A DNA stretch of 64,000 nt from Alviniconcha marisindica (GCA_018857735.1 JABMCL010001219.1:1-64000); one strand, 5' to 3'. Counted from the first letter of the stretch, positions 21,801 through 31,337 are shown. The notes: generated by a model from the sequence alone, not told the origin. A program made the numbers and translations.

Positions 21801-23555
21801 TTGCTGTGAAAGAAATCACAAAATTGTTGAGGAAGTTTGAGAAAGGGATAGTCAAAGACAGAGGTGTGGATTTTGCTTTACCAAGTAGACAGTTGTTTGG
21901 AAGAAGTACTGGTCAGAATTTTAGCATTATGGAACGAAATTTTAGGCTGATGTACAATATCGTTAACGAGTTTGTTAGCAGCATAGAAAATCTGTTTATG
22001 AATCTCCAGTCCTGATGTGAGCCACCGCCTTTCTTCTCTCTGCCGTTCTCACTTGGCATCATAAAGGCATGGTCCCATGGAAGCAAACCACAGTGAGGGA
22101 GGCCAGGTGGAGACCGTATGCCAGGTGGCTGGGGCGTGTTGGTCAAAGAGGTGCAGCAGAAGGTTATGGAGTCAGCTGAGAGCTGTGAAAAGTTGAGAAG
22201 TCTGGCTTGAAGGCCACGTCTAGAAGTATTGATGTTCCTTGCCTCAGTGTACAAGGGCATTCTCATGCTGGTGAGACGAAGCTGACACATCTTGCAGGAG
22301 TGGTTGGACACATCCAGAAAGAAGTTGGGCTCTGTGTACTGAAGGATGGTGTCGTCATGCTTGGTCAGAACCAGGTCAAGGGTGTGACCTTTGAGATGGG
22401 TAGGGAAGGGCACTGACTGGTGCAGACCGTGGTTGTCAAGCAGTGCAGACAGGCAGACAGCGAGGGGATCGATAGGGACATCAACATAAATGTTGAAATC
22501 ACCAACAATCAACAGACTGCCTTTCGTAGTGTTACAGTGTTCAAGCAGATCAGAGAACTGTTCAAAAAAGAGTGCATCGGTAAGTTTATTTTTCCTGTTA
22601 GGGGGCAGACAAGTTGCATTGTTGATGAAGGTTGATAGGTGAGCCAGTTCATAGGAAGAATAATGAAAGGAAAAGTCCCCCACTGATGCACATATGACCA
22701 CCCACCCAGTAAGACATGGTTTTAACATTGGATGCAGTTACAGGAGAGTAAACAAATAAACACCAGTCGATACAAAGTAAGATTTTACCCACTGCTGTGT
22801 CAGTTTTTAATGAGAATTACTATAAATTTTCATCTAGTGACTGGTGAGAGAATGTGTGTGCCTTGTCTCTGTGTGTATGTTGTATCTGATTGGTTTGCTT
22901 ATTGATCTGTCATGTATTATGTCTTGTTGATTTTGGTTAGTCTGTCAGGTACGAAGAAAATGTAACTGGTGGTTTAATATACATATTTAATGTGAGTTTG
23001 GTTAGTAGGGTAGTATTTGTGTGTTGTTAATGATTGTATTTTCATTCATTGATGACGAGCAACATTTGAAGTTTCCTTTTAGGATGAGTAAAGTATTATG
23101 TTAGCTTGGCTGTACAGGTTCAGGTTTGACAGCAAGAGCTTGTGTGTTTAAGTTGCAGTGGTCTGTGCATGTACCATGAATGATGAATGTCAGGTGATTG
23201 AATTCATTGTGACTTTGTTTCTTCTAAATTTGCTGTAAATTTGACAGGACATTTTCATACTGAATCATAAATAATTCTAGGTTCAAGTTTGATCTCTTCT
23301 GCCCATGTGAAAAAAGACGTTTTAGAAAGGCTAGGTCCTTTAAAACACATAAAACCATATTGATTGCAATGATATAACAGCAGGAAAATATTGAATGTGC
23401 AACAGAGCAACTTTTCAGGCAAAAACAGGCCCAACATGTGATCTTTCATGATCTTTTCTTTATAACAGGAAGCAGACGCTGACCTGGCAGACACAGAGGA
23501 ATACAAAGCAGCCCAGATGGCACTTGAAGCTGCCAGGGTGGTGGTGGATGCCTGA
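5222..23555 (+). CDS. TBCA: Tubulin-binding cofactor A (tubulin-specific chaperone A), complete four-exon gene
   Basis: Small three-helix-bundle chaperone of the tubulin folding pathway. In this family it captures beta-tubulin released from the cytosolic chaperonin before the cofactor D/E/C steps, and it acts in the cytoplasm. Exons 5222-5280, 16365-16470, 18928-19014 and 23469-23555 join to 112 residues; vertebrate TBCA is 108. The N-terminus reads MAQADPRIKKLKIQTGVVKR, then ITKERDMYEKEA, the typical start of the first helix. Exon 3 gives QEVLQESRQMVPDTVKRL and exon 4 ends EEYKAAQMALEAARVVVDA with a stop. The protein is charged and helical, with no signal peptide. Reading frame is kept at every junction: phase 2 after exon 1, phase 0 after exons 2 and 3. 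Intron 1 has a GC donor. The assignment follows from the ordered conserved blocks across all exons; alternatives seem unlikely. Confidence 0.95.
5571..5618. repeat. Single diverged unit of the 50-bp repeat
   Basis: AAGGAACTCTCCTTCAGAGT to CGTGTGCTTAGGGGAAG matches the units at 831-1030. The MITE TIR begins directly after it. Confidence 0.8.
5619..6183 (-). mobile_element. THAP-type MITE (565 bp) in TBCA intron 1
   Basis: Terminal inverted repeats TTAAAGTAAAAGTCCAAGG at the left and CCTTGGACTTGTCCTTTAA at the right. The minus strand carries remnants of the C-terminal part of the THAP-like coding block seen more fully at 46643-47038 (SFEANPMRYSMGFAKSHS). It is inserted in a dispersed repeat whose empty version is at 981-1215. 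Confidence 0.85.
6184..6410. repeat. Dispersed repeat, right flank of the MITE
   Basis: Matches 1031-1215 (GAACATGATCYGCATTAAAAG through TTTCCCGCGTTTTAGTATGA to GTGTACATGTCA) with small indels. Confidence 0.8.
6411..7899. other. TBCA intron 1 sequence, no feature recognised
   Basis: AT-rich intronic DNA. Short open frames at 7314-7604 and 7608-7886 have no recognisable motif and biased AT-driven composition. Confidence 0.5.
7900..8973. repeat. Tandem duplication, copy 1 (about 1.07 kb)
   Basis: Begins GATTGGTTATAAACAGTATA and ends just before the same sequence recurs at 8974. The two copies are highly similar throughout. A 43-codon frame at 8291-8422 starting MTKKRMDDRLRVSF is present in both but is not recognisable. 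Confidence 0.93.
8974..10098. repeat. Tandem duplication, copy 2 (about 1.12 kb)
   Basis: Same sequence as 7900-8973 with scattered substitutions and about 95 bp absent from copy 1 near 9755-9850. It ends at CAGCACTG, exactly where THAP-transposon sequence begins (10099). The 43-codon frame here is 9366-9497. Confidence 0.93.
10099..12173 (-). mobile_element. THAP-type DNA transposon, long copy with one end missing
   Basis: The right end is a full TIR (CCTTGGACTTTTCCTTTAA, ending 12173). The left end starts inside the sub-terminal region (GATTTCCGTTAAAG), so its outer 40 or so bases are lost. Minus-strand codons near 11915-11820 give PAYCVVANCNN then SITMHKFLWN, the C-x4-C and HKF blocks of a THAP zinc finger. 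Later blocks are broken by stops. The middle 1.3 kb has no transposase that I recognise. The segment 10290-10660 is shared, inverted, with the element at 24369-24982. Confidence 0.75.
12174..12667. other. TBCA intron 1, no gene seen
   Basis: AT-rich, with a short CA/CGTG patch near 12350-12376. Nothing else is recognised. Confidence 0.45.
12668..12773. repeat. Two-copy 53-bp tandem repeat
   Basis: ACACAATGGTGTWGTGCCCC followed by GACAGTAGCGATGAGAGCC occurs twice head to tail, with two or three differences. Confidence 0.85.
12774..13387. other. TBCA intron 1, no gene seen
   Basis: No coding or repeat signature recognised. Confidence 0.4.
13388..14476 (-). mobile_element. Probable solo LTR (about 1.09 kb)
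   Basis: On the minus strand it begins TGTAGTGTAACGCC and ends ACACCATTACA, that is TG...CA with short inverted ends. An AATAAA (complement of 13478-13483) lies about 90 bp before the 3' end, as in a retroviral-type R-U5. No flanking 5-bp duplication is obvious and no internal gag-pol is present. The call rests on architecture only. Confidence 0.45.
14477..15811. other. TBCA intron 1, minor microsatellites only
   Basis: Contains (TA)n at 14606-14622, (CA)n at 14819-14843 and (GA)n at 14934-14951. A G-rich patch lies near 15440. No gene-like frame. Confidence 0.5.
15812..15865. repeat. (GT)n microsatellite
   Basis: About 25 uninterrupted GT units. Confidence 0.97.
15985..16150 (-). mobile_element. 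CR1/L2-like LINE 3' fragment
   Basis: On the minus strand the end of a reverse-transcriptase ORF is readable despite stops: KTFGKHSFSALPLVTLWNS, then a LNELPLH block and the KSHL-like terminal block. A (GT)n tract follows, (CA)n on the + strand at 15988-16009. This is the same layout as at 35585-35762 and 29405-30375. Confidence 0.6.
16272..16320 (-). mobile_element. SINE 3' tail remnant
   Basis: AGTAAGTAAGTAAG followed by GTGTTTTACGTCCAGTCAAC is the complement of the GTTGACTGGGCGTAAA...ACTTACTTAC tail typical of molluscan SINEs. Similar tails lie at 27245-27330, 41060-41100 and 58914-58955. Confidence 0.6.
16365..16470 (+). CDS. TBCA: TBCA exon 2
   Basis: Acceptor TTGTTGTTATTTGCAG, donor GTAAAC. 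The first base completes Arg20. It encodes ITKERDMYEKEA through EYVLRKQ (residues 21-55), covering most of helix 1 and its turn. Confidence 0.95.
16471..18927 (+). other. TBCA intron 2
   Basis: GT-AG, phase 0. Contains a C-run at 17364-17380 and a short repeat (GTCAGCAAGTGTTCCGCAAG, about 17532-17551) shared with 63574-63620. Otherwise featureless AT-rich sequence. Confidence 0.85.
18928..19014 (+). CDS. TBCA: TBCA exon 3
   Basis: Acceptor TTCTTCTGCAG, donor GTGAGT. 29 codons encode QEVLQESRQMVPDTVKRL and RNAYDELKSLV (residues 56-84), the second helix of the bundle. Confidence 0.95.
19015..20007 (+). other. TBCA intron 3, 5' part
   Basis: No feature recognised. A frame at 19386-19676 has no family resemblance. 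Confidence 0.5.
20008..22735 (-). mobile_element. CR1/L2-like non-LTR retrotransposon, nearly full-length but dead
   Basis: Minus-strand fragments in order: an apurinic endonuclease end with LLIVGDFNIYVDVPIDP and THLKGHTLDLVLTKHDD (about 22550-22350); RT blocks including FPNQSPYRAGHSTETALLKI (about 21400) and LSWFHSYLSDHTQTVSLSGS; a catalytic box read as FSDDYQLY instead of YADD (about 20895-20918); and the C-terminal LHWLPIKSCIQYTFLLTFKS block (about 20345-20285). Several frameshifts and stops separate the blocks, so no protein is made. A 123-bp internal tandem duplication lies at about 20980-21225. A CA-rich 3' end lies at 20022-20047. It sits antisense in TBCA intron 3. Confidence 0.88.
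22736..23468 (+). other. TBCA intron 3, 3' part
   Basis: No gene-like sequence. It ends in the exon 4 acceptor TTTCTTTATAACAG. Confidence 0.6.
23469..23555 (+). CDS. TBCA: TBCA exon 4 (terminal)
   Basis: Encodes EADADLADTEEYKAAQ and MALEAARVVVDA followed by TGA. This is the C-terminal helix of the cofactor A bundle. Confidence 0.95.
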   Translation, partial: EADADLADTEEYKAAQMALEAARVVVDA

Positions 23556-24368
23556 ATTATGCTGATGTTGTCCATTCCAATTGATGGGCTCCATGTCAGG
23601 GGGCAGGTCTATGACCAAAACAAACCAAAAAAGTATTGAAAAAAACTTGAATGTTGCCAAGAAGAGAAACAAGATCACAACTGTATTTTGTAAAACCAAG
23701 GTCATAGCCAGAGGGAGAAAATTGGCACTGGTTGGTTGGAAGAACCTATCATGTAAACAGTAGTCACCAGAAGGATGTTCATGGTTCTGCACTAAAATAA
23801 TTGGCATGGAATTAATTTGTTGTTCAAGGTATGTTTCATGTAATATGGTTGAATGAATTTCTTATGTGGGTAGATGAGTTTTCTTCACCTTTTTTCATGG
23901 ACTAGGAAAAGTCCATGATTGTTTTCAGTTTACACCCACCTGTCGGCCACTTCTTTACCAGCATGTCACCAGCCCAAATTGGCTAAATCAATCAAGAAGC
24001 AAAAGGCAGTGGGTGCCCCCTCCTTTGTGTCAATCACACTGTACACAATTTATGTCGACCACAAAGTACCCTGATTTCACCCAGAGTCCCTCAAGGCTCT
24101 GTGCTAGGACCAGTCTTCTTCAGTCTCTATCCCTATTCCGGAGGTGACCTGCGGTTGACAGGACGTTAAGATCCAGTTATTTACTAATCCATAGCCACTG
24201 TAATTGAGCGTCATATCTTTGGTAACCACCATTGATGACACAAAACTTAACAACAGCCTTCACAAGTAGTTTTTGCACATTTTGTTGCCTCTTCAGAGTT
24301 TGAAAGAAGTGAACTTGCATTTACTGTTTTAGAGCTTTTGTTCCCTGTTAAGTTGAAACTACTCATTC
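23556..24368 (+). other. Probable TBCA 3' UTR and downstream sequence
   Basis: No coding frame. No AATAAA is evident before the next element. The first good hexamer downstream is at about 25022-25027, beyond the MITE at 24369-24982, so the transcript may read through it. This is inference. Confidence 0.4.
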
Positions 24369-24982
24369 TTAAAGGAAAAGTCCAAGGTTTTTAAGTATGC
24401 AAAATGAGAAACAAAAAGGCAAGCCAAGAGAAAAAAACAGTGAATGGCAAGAACCGGTAACTAGTCCAACCCCAAACTCTAACCCAGGGAGGCCACGAAA
24501 GTCTATGGAACGAGAACGAACAAAACTTTTTCATTTTTACATATGATGAAACAAACAAGGATAAATTGGGAAAATAAAATAAAACGCCCAAGAAAAGGCA
24601 GGCCTAGCCTGTTGTGAAAGCTAGAGTAAACAGAACGAAAAAGACTGAAACGCCACGCACCTAACAAGGCTCGAGAAAGATGAAATAACAAGGAGGATAT
24701 TTCCCAAAGGCCCAACTACTGAAAATGGCGTCGGAGCTTCATCCTTGGAGATTCGAACTGGATTTTTTTCCAAATCGGTAGGCTGTGGCTACGAGCCATT
24801 TTGCAGCGACTCCCCAGAGTGACGTAGTGCGCATATGTGCACATGATTTTCAGCGTCATGGCGACGTTTTCGGTACGACAGAAAATGCCTGTTTTCGTGC
24901 ATTTATAACCCATCATTGTTCTCAGCAAACATTAACGGAAATCGTGTCAAAAATCACCCCAAACCTTGGACTTGTCCTTTAA
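24369..24982 (+). mobile_element. THAP-type MITE (614 bp), internally deleted
   Basis: TIRs TTAAAGGAAAAGTCCAAGG (left) and CCTTGGACTTGTCCTTTAA (right). The interior matches, inverted, about 10120-10680 of the long copy (GGCGTTTCAGTCTTTTTCGT complement, CGGAGCTTCATCCTTGGAGA). No coding capacity. Confidence 0.88.
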
Positions 24983-25479
24983 GGATTCACCCATACTGGC
25001 TTTGTGAGTCAGACCGGTTTAAATAAAAATTTTGCTTGCAAGTAAATGGCACTCTTTTAATGACTTTTGTCTGTTCCTTTTAGATAAAATTATTCCAGTG
25101 TTTTCATTATGTGTGAATGCATGTGTGTGTATGAATAAGAGTATCTGCTAAAAAGAAGAAACATGCTAGGTGCTAGAATGTTCTCTTCATTGTGTGCAAA
25201 AGTTACTGTTAGATGTTTTGAAATATAACATTTCTTCGTATGTGCACAAATAATAAAATTACAAATGTTATGAGAAATTTAATAAGCAAAAACATCTTGT
25301 ATAGAAATGATATATACATATATGAGACTTTCAAAGTACAAAACAATTTCCGAAGCAGCGTCAGCAAAAATATCAAGTTAAAGGTCTCATAAACGCTAAT
25401 GGGGGCTACATAAAACAATGACACGAACACCCACACATTCACCCGTGTAACAAGCTTTTCATAAATAATCAAACTCCAA
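24983..25479. other. Intergenic, no gene seen
   Basis: AT-rich. AATAAA at about 25022-25027 is a candidate polyadenylation signal for TBCA. Confidence 0.4.
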
Positions 25480-25770
25480 GCACTGGTTTACAACACCCTT
25501 CCTCCAACCACTGCCGTAATTTATTACGCCATAGGTTAAATAAAAAATAAAAAAAACAAGTCAGCTAACTGACAATTTTTTGCATGGACCTAGATATAGG
25601 TCCATGTTTTTTTTTTTGTTCGTCCCGTCTTCCCGTCCCTAATAAGGCTTGTGGTTTCTGTGGACAAAACCAAAATCGTCCGAATCGAGACGGAATTTTT
25701 CTTTCTTTCTTTTTTATCCGGGGTGGACACGCATCATGTGCAGCGATGCCTGTACCACATCGTGTATCGG
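25480..25770. repeat. Dispersed repeat family, inverted partial copy
   Basis: Contains CTCCAAGCACTGGTTTACAA, CAACCACTGCCGTAATTTAT and a TATCCGGGGTGGACACGCAT segment, in the inverted order of 2500-2900. Confidence 0.65.
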
Positions 25771-26544
25771 CAAACTTTTCGGCCGGAGTTTCCCGTTCCA
25801 GCGAGGCCCAGCCTGAGAGACAGGAGCAAAACATTAGTCCAGGTAACCGTGTACACCGATTGGTGTCAAATATAGATATTACCCCTCTAACTGATCATCA
25901 TGGTTGGAACGGGGATGCTTTCCCGTGTCCTGTGATGTAAATATTTTGACATTTGGTTTGTGGTACACCTCACAGTCAACGCTGACTTTCATTCTAGAGT
26001 TCGAACTTTTTCAGGCTAAATTGCACTTTCTTCAAAAACGACTGGAAAATGCAATCATTTGGTGAATTTTGGTTATCGTCACTAGATTATCGAATATCTC
26101 ATGAGTGATATGATGAAGTATTGCGTGTTAGAAGAATAGGAAAACTCCCCAGTTTTTCTGTGTTCCGAACCTGAGTACGGTTGTTCCGAAGCCGAGTTGT
26201 GCCGTGTTCCTATCCAGAGCACACAGGTTTTTCTTCTTGACAACATAAACCACGCCACACAGGTTTTTGATGAAGTCTGAGGATTCTGTGTTACAGATGG
26301 AGGCAAGAAACGTGAATCCAGCTGAACTACTTTGTCGATTTTCGATATTACACTCCATCGAAACAAAAGGCACCTCGTGTCCGTTGCCGATATATGAGTG
26401 TGTATGAAAGGGCGAGTTTTAGCGACAGAAGCACTGTTCGGGTTTGTTCCTCAAAATGGAATTGTACTATGCTCTGGTGAACCTGAAATAAAGGCTTAGG
26501 TGCCAGTGTCCAAATGAAAGAGGAAAAACAAATGTGCCAAATAT
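25771..26544. other. No gene recognised
   Basis: A minus-strand frame at 26128-26373 looks protein-like in composition (FTFLASICNTESSDFIKNLC) and is terminated on both sides. I do not recognise it. It could be a gene or transposon exon fragment. Confidence 0.3.
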
Positions 26545-26960
26545 CAAACTCCAAGCACTGGTTTACGACATCCTTCCTTCAACCACTGCCGTATTTAGTT
26601 ACGCCATGGGGTCCAGAAAACTGTCAGCTAACGAGCAGTTTTTTGTTGGTGCTCAAACAGTAGTAAGTTTGTTGCAAACGACTCAAATAAAACAAGGCGT
26701 GTCATTTATAGCCGCCAACAAAGTTTACACCAGCACAAATAAAACCACAATCGTTTGAATCGAGACGGAACTCTCTTTCTTTTACCCGGGGTGGATGCGT
26801 CTCATACGTGCGTGCTTTGGCGATAGGTTGCTTCTAGTCGTGTTAGTACCGGAACCTTTCGGAGGGCGCTGGACAGCTGCGCGGAGATACAGAGTGCCCC
26901 TTCAGTGGTGTAACTAAATCTGGCAGAGTTTGGAGGAAGGTGCCGGAAAGTGATGCTCGG
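26545..26960. repeat. Dispersed repeat family, inverted copy
   Basis: Matches 2510-2960 in reverse: CTCCAAGCACTGGTTTACGA, GTGTCATTTATAGCCGCC, ACCCGGGGTGGATGCGTCTC and GGAGGAAGGTGCCGGAAAG. Confidence 0.75.
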
Positions 26961-27060
26961 AGTGTGGCCAAATATTTGTAGAAATCAACAATAAGAATCT
27001 GTACCAAATTGAAAGTGACAATACCCATGAATGGTCATTATTGTTTTAAAGATTAATCTA

Positions 27061-27062
27061 AA

Positions 27063-27154
<92 letters not shown>

Positions 27155-27192
27155 AGAAACGCGCGCGCGCCCACACGCACCCGCACGCACGC
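27061..27192. repeat. (CA)n microsatellite with CG/CACG tail
   Basis: About 43 CA units (27069-27150), then GCGCGCGC and CGCACGCACGCACG at 27164-27195. Confidence 0.97.
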
Positions 27193-27195
27193 ACG

Positions 27196-27756
27196 CAAAC
27201 AAACCAACATAAAAGTCAGATCAGTCGTCGTTCTCATTTTGATACTGGTTGACTAGGCGTAAAACACCAAATTACTTACTCATTTTGATTACAGTCGGAC
27301 TAGGCGTAAAACACCAAATTACTTACTCATTTTGATTCCAGTCAGACTCAGAGTGTTCAGCTATAAATTTTGTCTAAAGTCCACTACAAAACTGCCTGAA
27401 TCAATGGGGGCTAGAGAACGATGTTAACCCACCCACGTATTGTTCATGATTAAAGGGCCAGAAAGGCAGTAATTGGGTGCGAAGGTAAGCCGATGGAGTT
27501 ATTTCCAAAGGGAGATTTCAACAATAATTACTGATTATCTCTATGTACTTAGTAACTATGTCTTTCGACGCTCGGTTCCAACAGCTTACTTGCCTCAAAA
27601 GCACAACTTTACCAGGTATGAACCTTTCGTGCTACTTCCAACGGCTTATTTGCGTCAAAAGTGCATAATTGCAATTATGTGGAAACATAATTAGTAATTA
27701 TGTGCAGATAATTAGTCATTACCAATTTAGTCTTTGGACGCTAGTAAGCCGCCACA
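27196..27756. other. SINE-tail fragments and unassigned sequence
   Basis: GACTAGGCGTAAAACACCAA plus ATTACTTACTCATTTTGAT occurs twice (about 27250 and 27299), as a duplicated SINE tail. The remainder has no recognised feature. Confidence 0.5.
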
Positions 27757-27862
27757 CCGGTGGTCCGGGGGCCGAGTGGTTCAGGAGACAGACAAATTTG
27801 GGACTTCCAAATTTGGAACCCAGAATTCCCACCACCTGGGGGGACCCAGGATCGAGCCCCGT
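27757..27862 (+). mobile_element. tRNA-like (Ser/Leu-type) SINE head
   Basis: GGGGGCCGAGTGGTTCAGGA is an A-box-like start. GGATCGAGCCCC at about 27849 is B-box-like. It is joined directly to LINE coding sequence, so it is not a functional tRNA. Confidence 0.5.
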
Positions 27863-29062
27863 ACACGTGCCTGAAGTGCAAGAAAGGTCTGTCGGTCCTG
27901 AAAGCTATGGCTGCAGAAGATATTGAACAACGCCACCTCTTCCGACTATCAAAGTGTGGTGCTCGGTGTCATTGACTACGGACTAGGCCTCACAACAATG
28001 GTACAGACAAATCTGCTAAAGCTGGACAGAATGCAGAACGAGGCAATGCGAGTCATACTCGGAACCACTAAGAACACACCCATTGAGACCACGACGTTCA
28101 TGCTAGACTTCCAACCAATGCAAACCAGACATAAAATGGAACTGGACAAAGCATACTTCAGTGCCGTCGAAAAAACCCACAGCCCACTCCACAAAGCCGT
28201 GAAAGACCCAAAGAGATGCAGACTGGGACGGGGCAAGTCTTGGATGGGTCAAGCAGAGGACTCAATACTGCAAGTATGCCAGCTGACAGAGCTCAAGCAA
28301 ACCAAGGAGTGAAAGGTACTCAAACCGATTCCGGCGTTTTTATGAGACACTCCTGCCAGAAAACTTGGGAAAGCATTGACGAGAATGGCCAGCGGGCAAA
28401 ACAGAGTCAGAGATAAAGCTTATCATTCCAAAAACAAACACACACACACAGAAGAAGAAAAAACACGCAACAACAACAACAACAAAAAACAGTAAGCCCC
28501 AAGACCTCATAGTTTATGTACACTGATGGCTCAGTCACCAAAGACCAATCAGAGTGGGGCTTCGCTGTCCAGCTTGACGATGGAGGAGGAAGCAGTCACC
28601 TATGCCCTCTGCTGGATTGCCTGAAGAGGTGACAGTCAGACCACACATACAGTGGGCTTGGTACAAAAAGTGAAAAATGGAATGGCAAGCCCAGACTGGA
28701 ATGTGTCGATAGTCGACATCCACCTTGAAAACTCCTGTGGGTGTTCTGCCCTGGACATGCCGGAGTGAAGGAAAACGACCGAGCAGATAGACTGGAGGGC
28801 AAAGCAACCCGCCTCACAAGTGGCTTGCTTCTCGGAAGATCTCAAGTGTTGAGACGCTTGACTGAGACACTACCTGCGGGCACAAAGCCAAGAACATCAT
28901 ACCATTGATCGCCTGGAGGAGAGAGGCGTTGAAAGAGGAAGCGGTAGACGATCTTCATTCAAAGGGCGAGAGAGGGCCATCGTCAATCAGACGAACATTG
29001 GAACCGTTTCAAAGGCAACTTTGGGGAAACTTCTGACAGACGGGGTGGAGCGCATATGGGCT
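27863..29062 (+). mobile_element. 5'-truncated non-LTR retrotransposon, RT thumb plus RNase H
   Basis: It begins in the RT C-terminal region (CLKCKKGLSVLKAMAAEDIE). After a frameshift near 27930 it continues VVLGVIDYGLGLTTM, RMQNEAMRVILGTTKNTPIE and MQTRHKMELDKAYFS. An RNase H domain follows: MYTDGSVTKDQSEWGFAVQ at about 28516-28572 (catalytic Asp in TDGS), the PGHAG-like stretch at about 28755, and NDRADRLEGKAT near 28780. The RNase H domain and RT arrangement fit an I/Jockey-type LINE. Stops and frameshifts make it a pseudogene. Confidence 0.85.
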
Positions 29063-29404
29063 TTTCCGAGTGCATAGATACCATCTGGAACTGAACCGGC
29101 TCCAGGTGGGCTCTGTGTGCGCTTCAAGCTTTGGTAGACGGAGCCATATCCGTTGAAAAGTGCAATCCGGTCACTATCGTCAACGATGAACTACCGTGCC
29201 CAAGAGTGCCATATACAAGCGGGCGACCCGTTTAACACTGATGACGTTCCAGCTACGTCTACAATACACATTCAACCACGTCCACTCCAAACTGAACCCG
29301 CAGACACTGAAATATACAATTCAACAATATTAACCACCACAGCTGAACAATACAACAATTAAACCACACCACACCACTGCTATGATGCACACACAAACGT
29401 CTTT
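29063..29404. other. No feature recognised
   Basis: Possible LINE 3' UTR. No coding signature. Confidence 0.35.
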
Positions 29405-29547
29405 TGCGAATAGTAATAATTATGTACATTTATCATGCGCTCATCAACGCCCTGAGCGCTCACATCATACATATTAACCTAAATATGATATTCTATACAC
29501 ATGTAGAGCATAGTCCTACCAAAACAATTTACATAAAGTATTATTAA

Positions 29548-29579
<32 letters not shown>

Positions 29580-30375
29580 ACACACACAATGACTGTAGCA
29601 GAAACAGGGTACTGATATTAGTTAGGATGGAAATACTGTGAGAAGAGGAAGGTTTTCAGTTTGGCTTTAAAAGATGACAGGGTTGAGCAGTGTCTTGTGG
29701 GAGTGAATTCCAAATGTGGGGTCCAAAGCAAGAGAAGGTGCGAAAGTCTTGCGTTTGTATTGCTGGATTTCCAGCATGCGGGTGTCAGAAGAAGAGCGTA
29801 GTGTACGAGACGGAGTGTAGACATGCAAAAGTTCAGAGAGGTAAGCAGGACCAGAACCACTTATAGCACGGAAACACATACAAGCGACTTTATACTTAAT
29901 ACGTTCTGAAATGGGAAGCCAGTGCAGATTTTCCAGGAGAGGTGGTGACGGGGTGCCAAGAGAACAAGTCTTGTAGCAACGTTTTGTATTTTCTTGAGAG
30001 GTTGTATGACAGAATTAGGTGTAACCATGAGGAGACAGTTGCAGTAGTCAAGCCGTGAAAGGATATAGGAAGTAACAAGAGTCTTGGTTGCGTCTTCAGT
30101 GAGAAACCTGCGGATTGAACTAATGCTAATAAGCAGTTTGGCAGATTTTTATGAAGTGCTTCTTCGTGGACAGCTTTGAGTCAAGAATGAATCCAAGGTT
30201 CCTGGCAGAATCAGAGAAGGGGATATTGTGAGAGCCAAGAGTAATCGAATCAGGGAGGGAAACGGTAGAGGGTTTCAAGGAAGACGAAAAGGGAAAGAGA
30301 AGAGCTTCTGTTTTGTCGTTCAGTTTGAGCTGATTTTCCGTCATCCATGTTTTTATGTCGTCTGTGCATGCATTG
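29405..30375 (-). mobile_element. CR1/L2-like LINE, 3' half
   Basis: Minus strand: MTENQLKLNDKTEALLFPFS and SARNLGFILDSKLSTKKH (about 30344-30130), then the SSIRRFLTEDATKTLVTSY and SRLDYCNCLLM regions, the YTPSRTLRSSSDTR block (about 29815) and the KAKLKTFLFSQYF terminus (29640). The 3' UTR has an internal (GT)n (complement of 29548-29588) and ends in GAGCGCATGATAAATGTACA with an ATTATT-type tail at about 29405. The same 3' UTR occurs in sense at 59985-60300. Confidence 0.88.
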
Positions 30376-30376
30376 A

Positions 30377-30814
30377 GGGGCGACTGCGACTGACAGGGTC
30401 GAAACCACTGTGCCCCTCACCGTTGGTGCTGGTCCCCCGCGAACCTACGCTGGCGTAGCGGCGGGGCGGACCGCCCGCCCGAGCGGGAGGTGGTGCTGGT
30501 GGCGGTGGGCCCGGCTTCACCACCCGAGCGTCGGCAAGGAAGGGTCAGCAGCAGCAGTCTGTCGGCCAACGCTCCACAGCAGCGGTAGGAAGGGTGGCGC
30601 GGTGGGTGGTTCTGAGTCCGGACCTGGTGCCGCCCGCGCGACGACCAAAGGCGTGACCTCCAAGGCGGTGACAGAACTGCTGTCCCGCATCTCGGAGGTC
30701 TCCAGTGTCTGGGGAGACGGGCCTGTGAGTCCACTGGCAGAGGAACCAACCGTCTCTGCCGCCCCTCCAAATCCAAGAATGTCAGAATTCGTGTTTTCAC
30801 CCATAGTAACATGA
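30377..30814 (+). other. GC-rich open frame, gag-like or unknown
   Basis: A 146-codon stop-free stretch in a sharply GC-rich island (to about 30780) inside AT-rich DNA. It has no ATG until its last codons. Readable parts include GAGPPRTYAGVAA and AVTELLSRISEVSSVWGDG, with low-complexity Gly/Ser/Ala between. It resembles the ORF1/gag N-terminus of some LINEs in composition only. It might instead be a captured gene fragment. Confidence 0.3.
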
Positions 30815-31061
30815 TTGTATTCTTACAAAACCTCACAAATCTAATGTTTTCTTAGTTTAAAATAGAATAATGTACATTCTGAAATAATTTCATCAAAGTT
30901 TAGTGTTCAGTTTGTCGACAAATAATTGGATTATGCAGAACTGAGTACTGAAATATATACAGTACAAATCATGGTTTAGAGCAACCTGACTGCCCTAGAG
31001 GGAATCGGGATCCCTATTTCCCCTCGAAAAAACAAGAATCCTGATTTGTCCTGGCAGGGGA

Positions 31062-31272
31062 GGGGGTAGCTCAGTTGGTAGAGAGTCCGACTTAAAAGCC
31101 AGGCGCAATTCAAGATTCAAGATTACTTTATTATCTCATCAGAGAAATTAAAACGTGGCTGGACATTAACCACATCACAGTACACAATAAGACATATTTT
31201 ATATTTTAAAACTCAAAGAACAGTTATTGAAAATACAAAAGTTACATAATAAACAAACTAGTAATTTAACGT

Positions 31273-31337
<65 letters not shown>

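Noticed and set aside
21154..22728. Minus-strand frames of 67-271 codons as host genes
   Set aside because: They are pieces of one decayed CR1/L2-like LINE (endonuclease and RT motifs), not a cellular gene.
24503..24715. Coding frames in the 24.4-24.9 kb block
   Set aside because: The block is an internally deleted THAP-type MITE whose inverted counterpart at 10.3-10.7 kb is also non-coding.
31062..31112. tRNA-Lys gene
   Set aside because: Only the 5' half is tRNA-like and it is interrupted before the B box. It belongs to a SINE.
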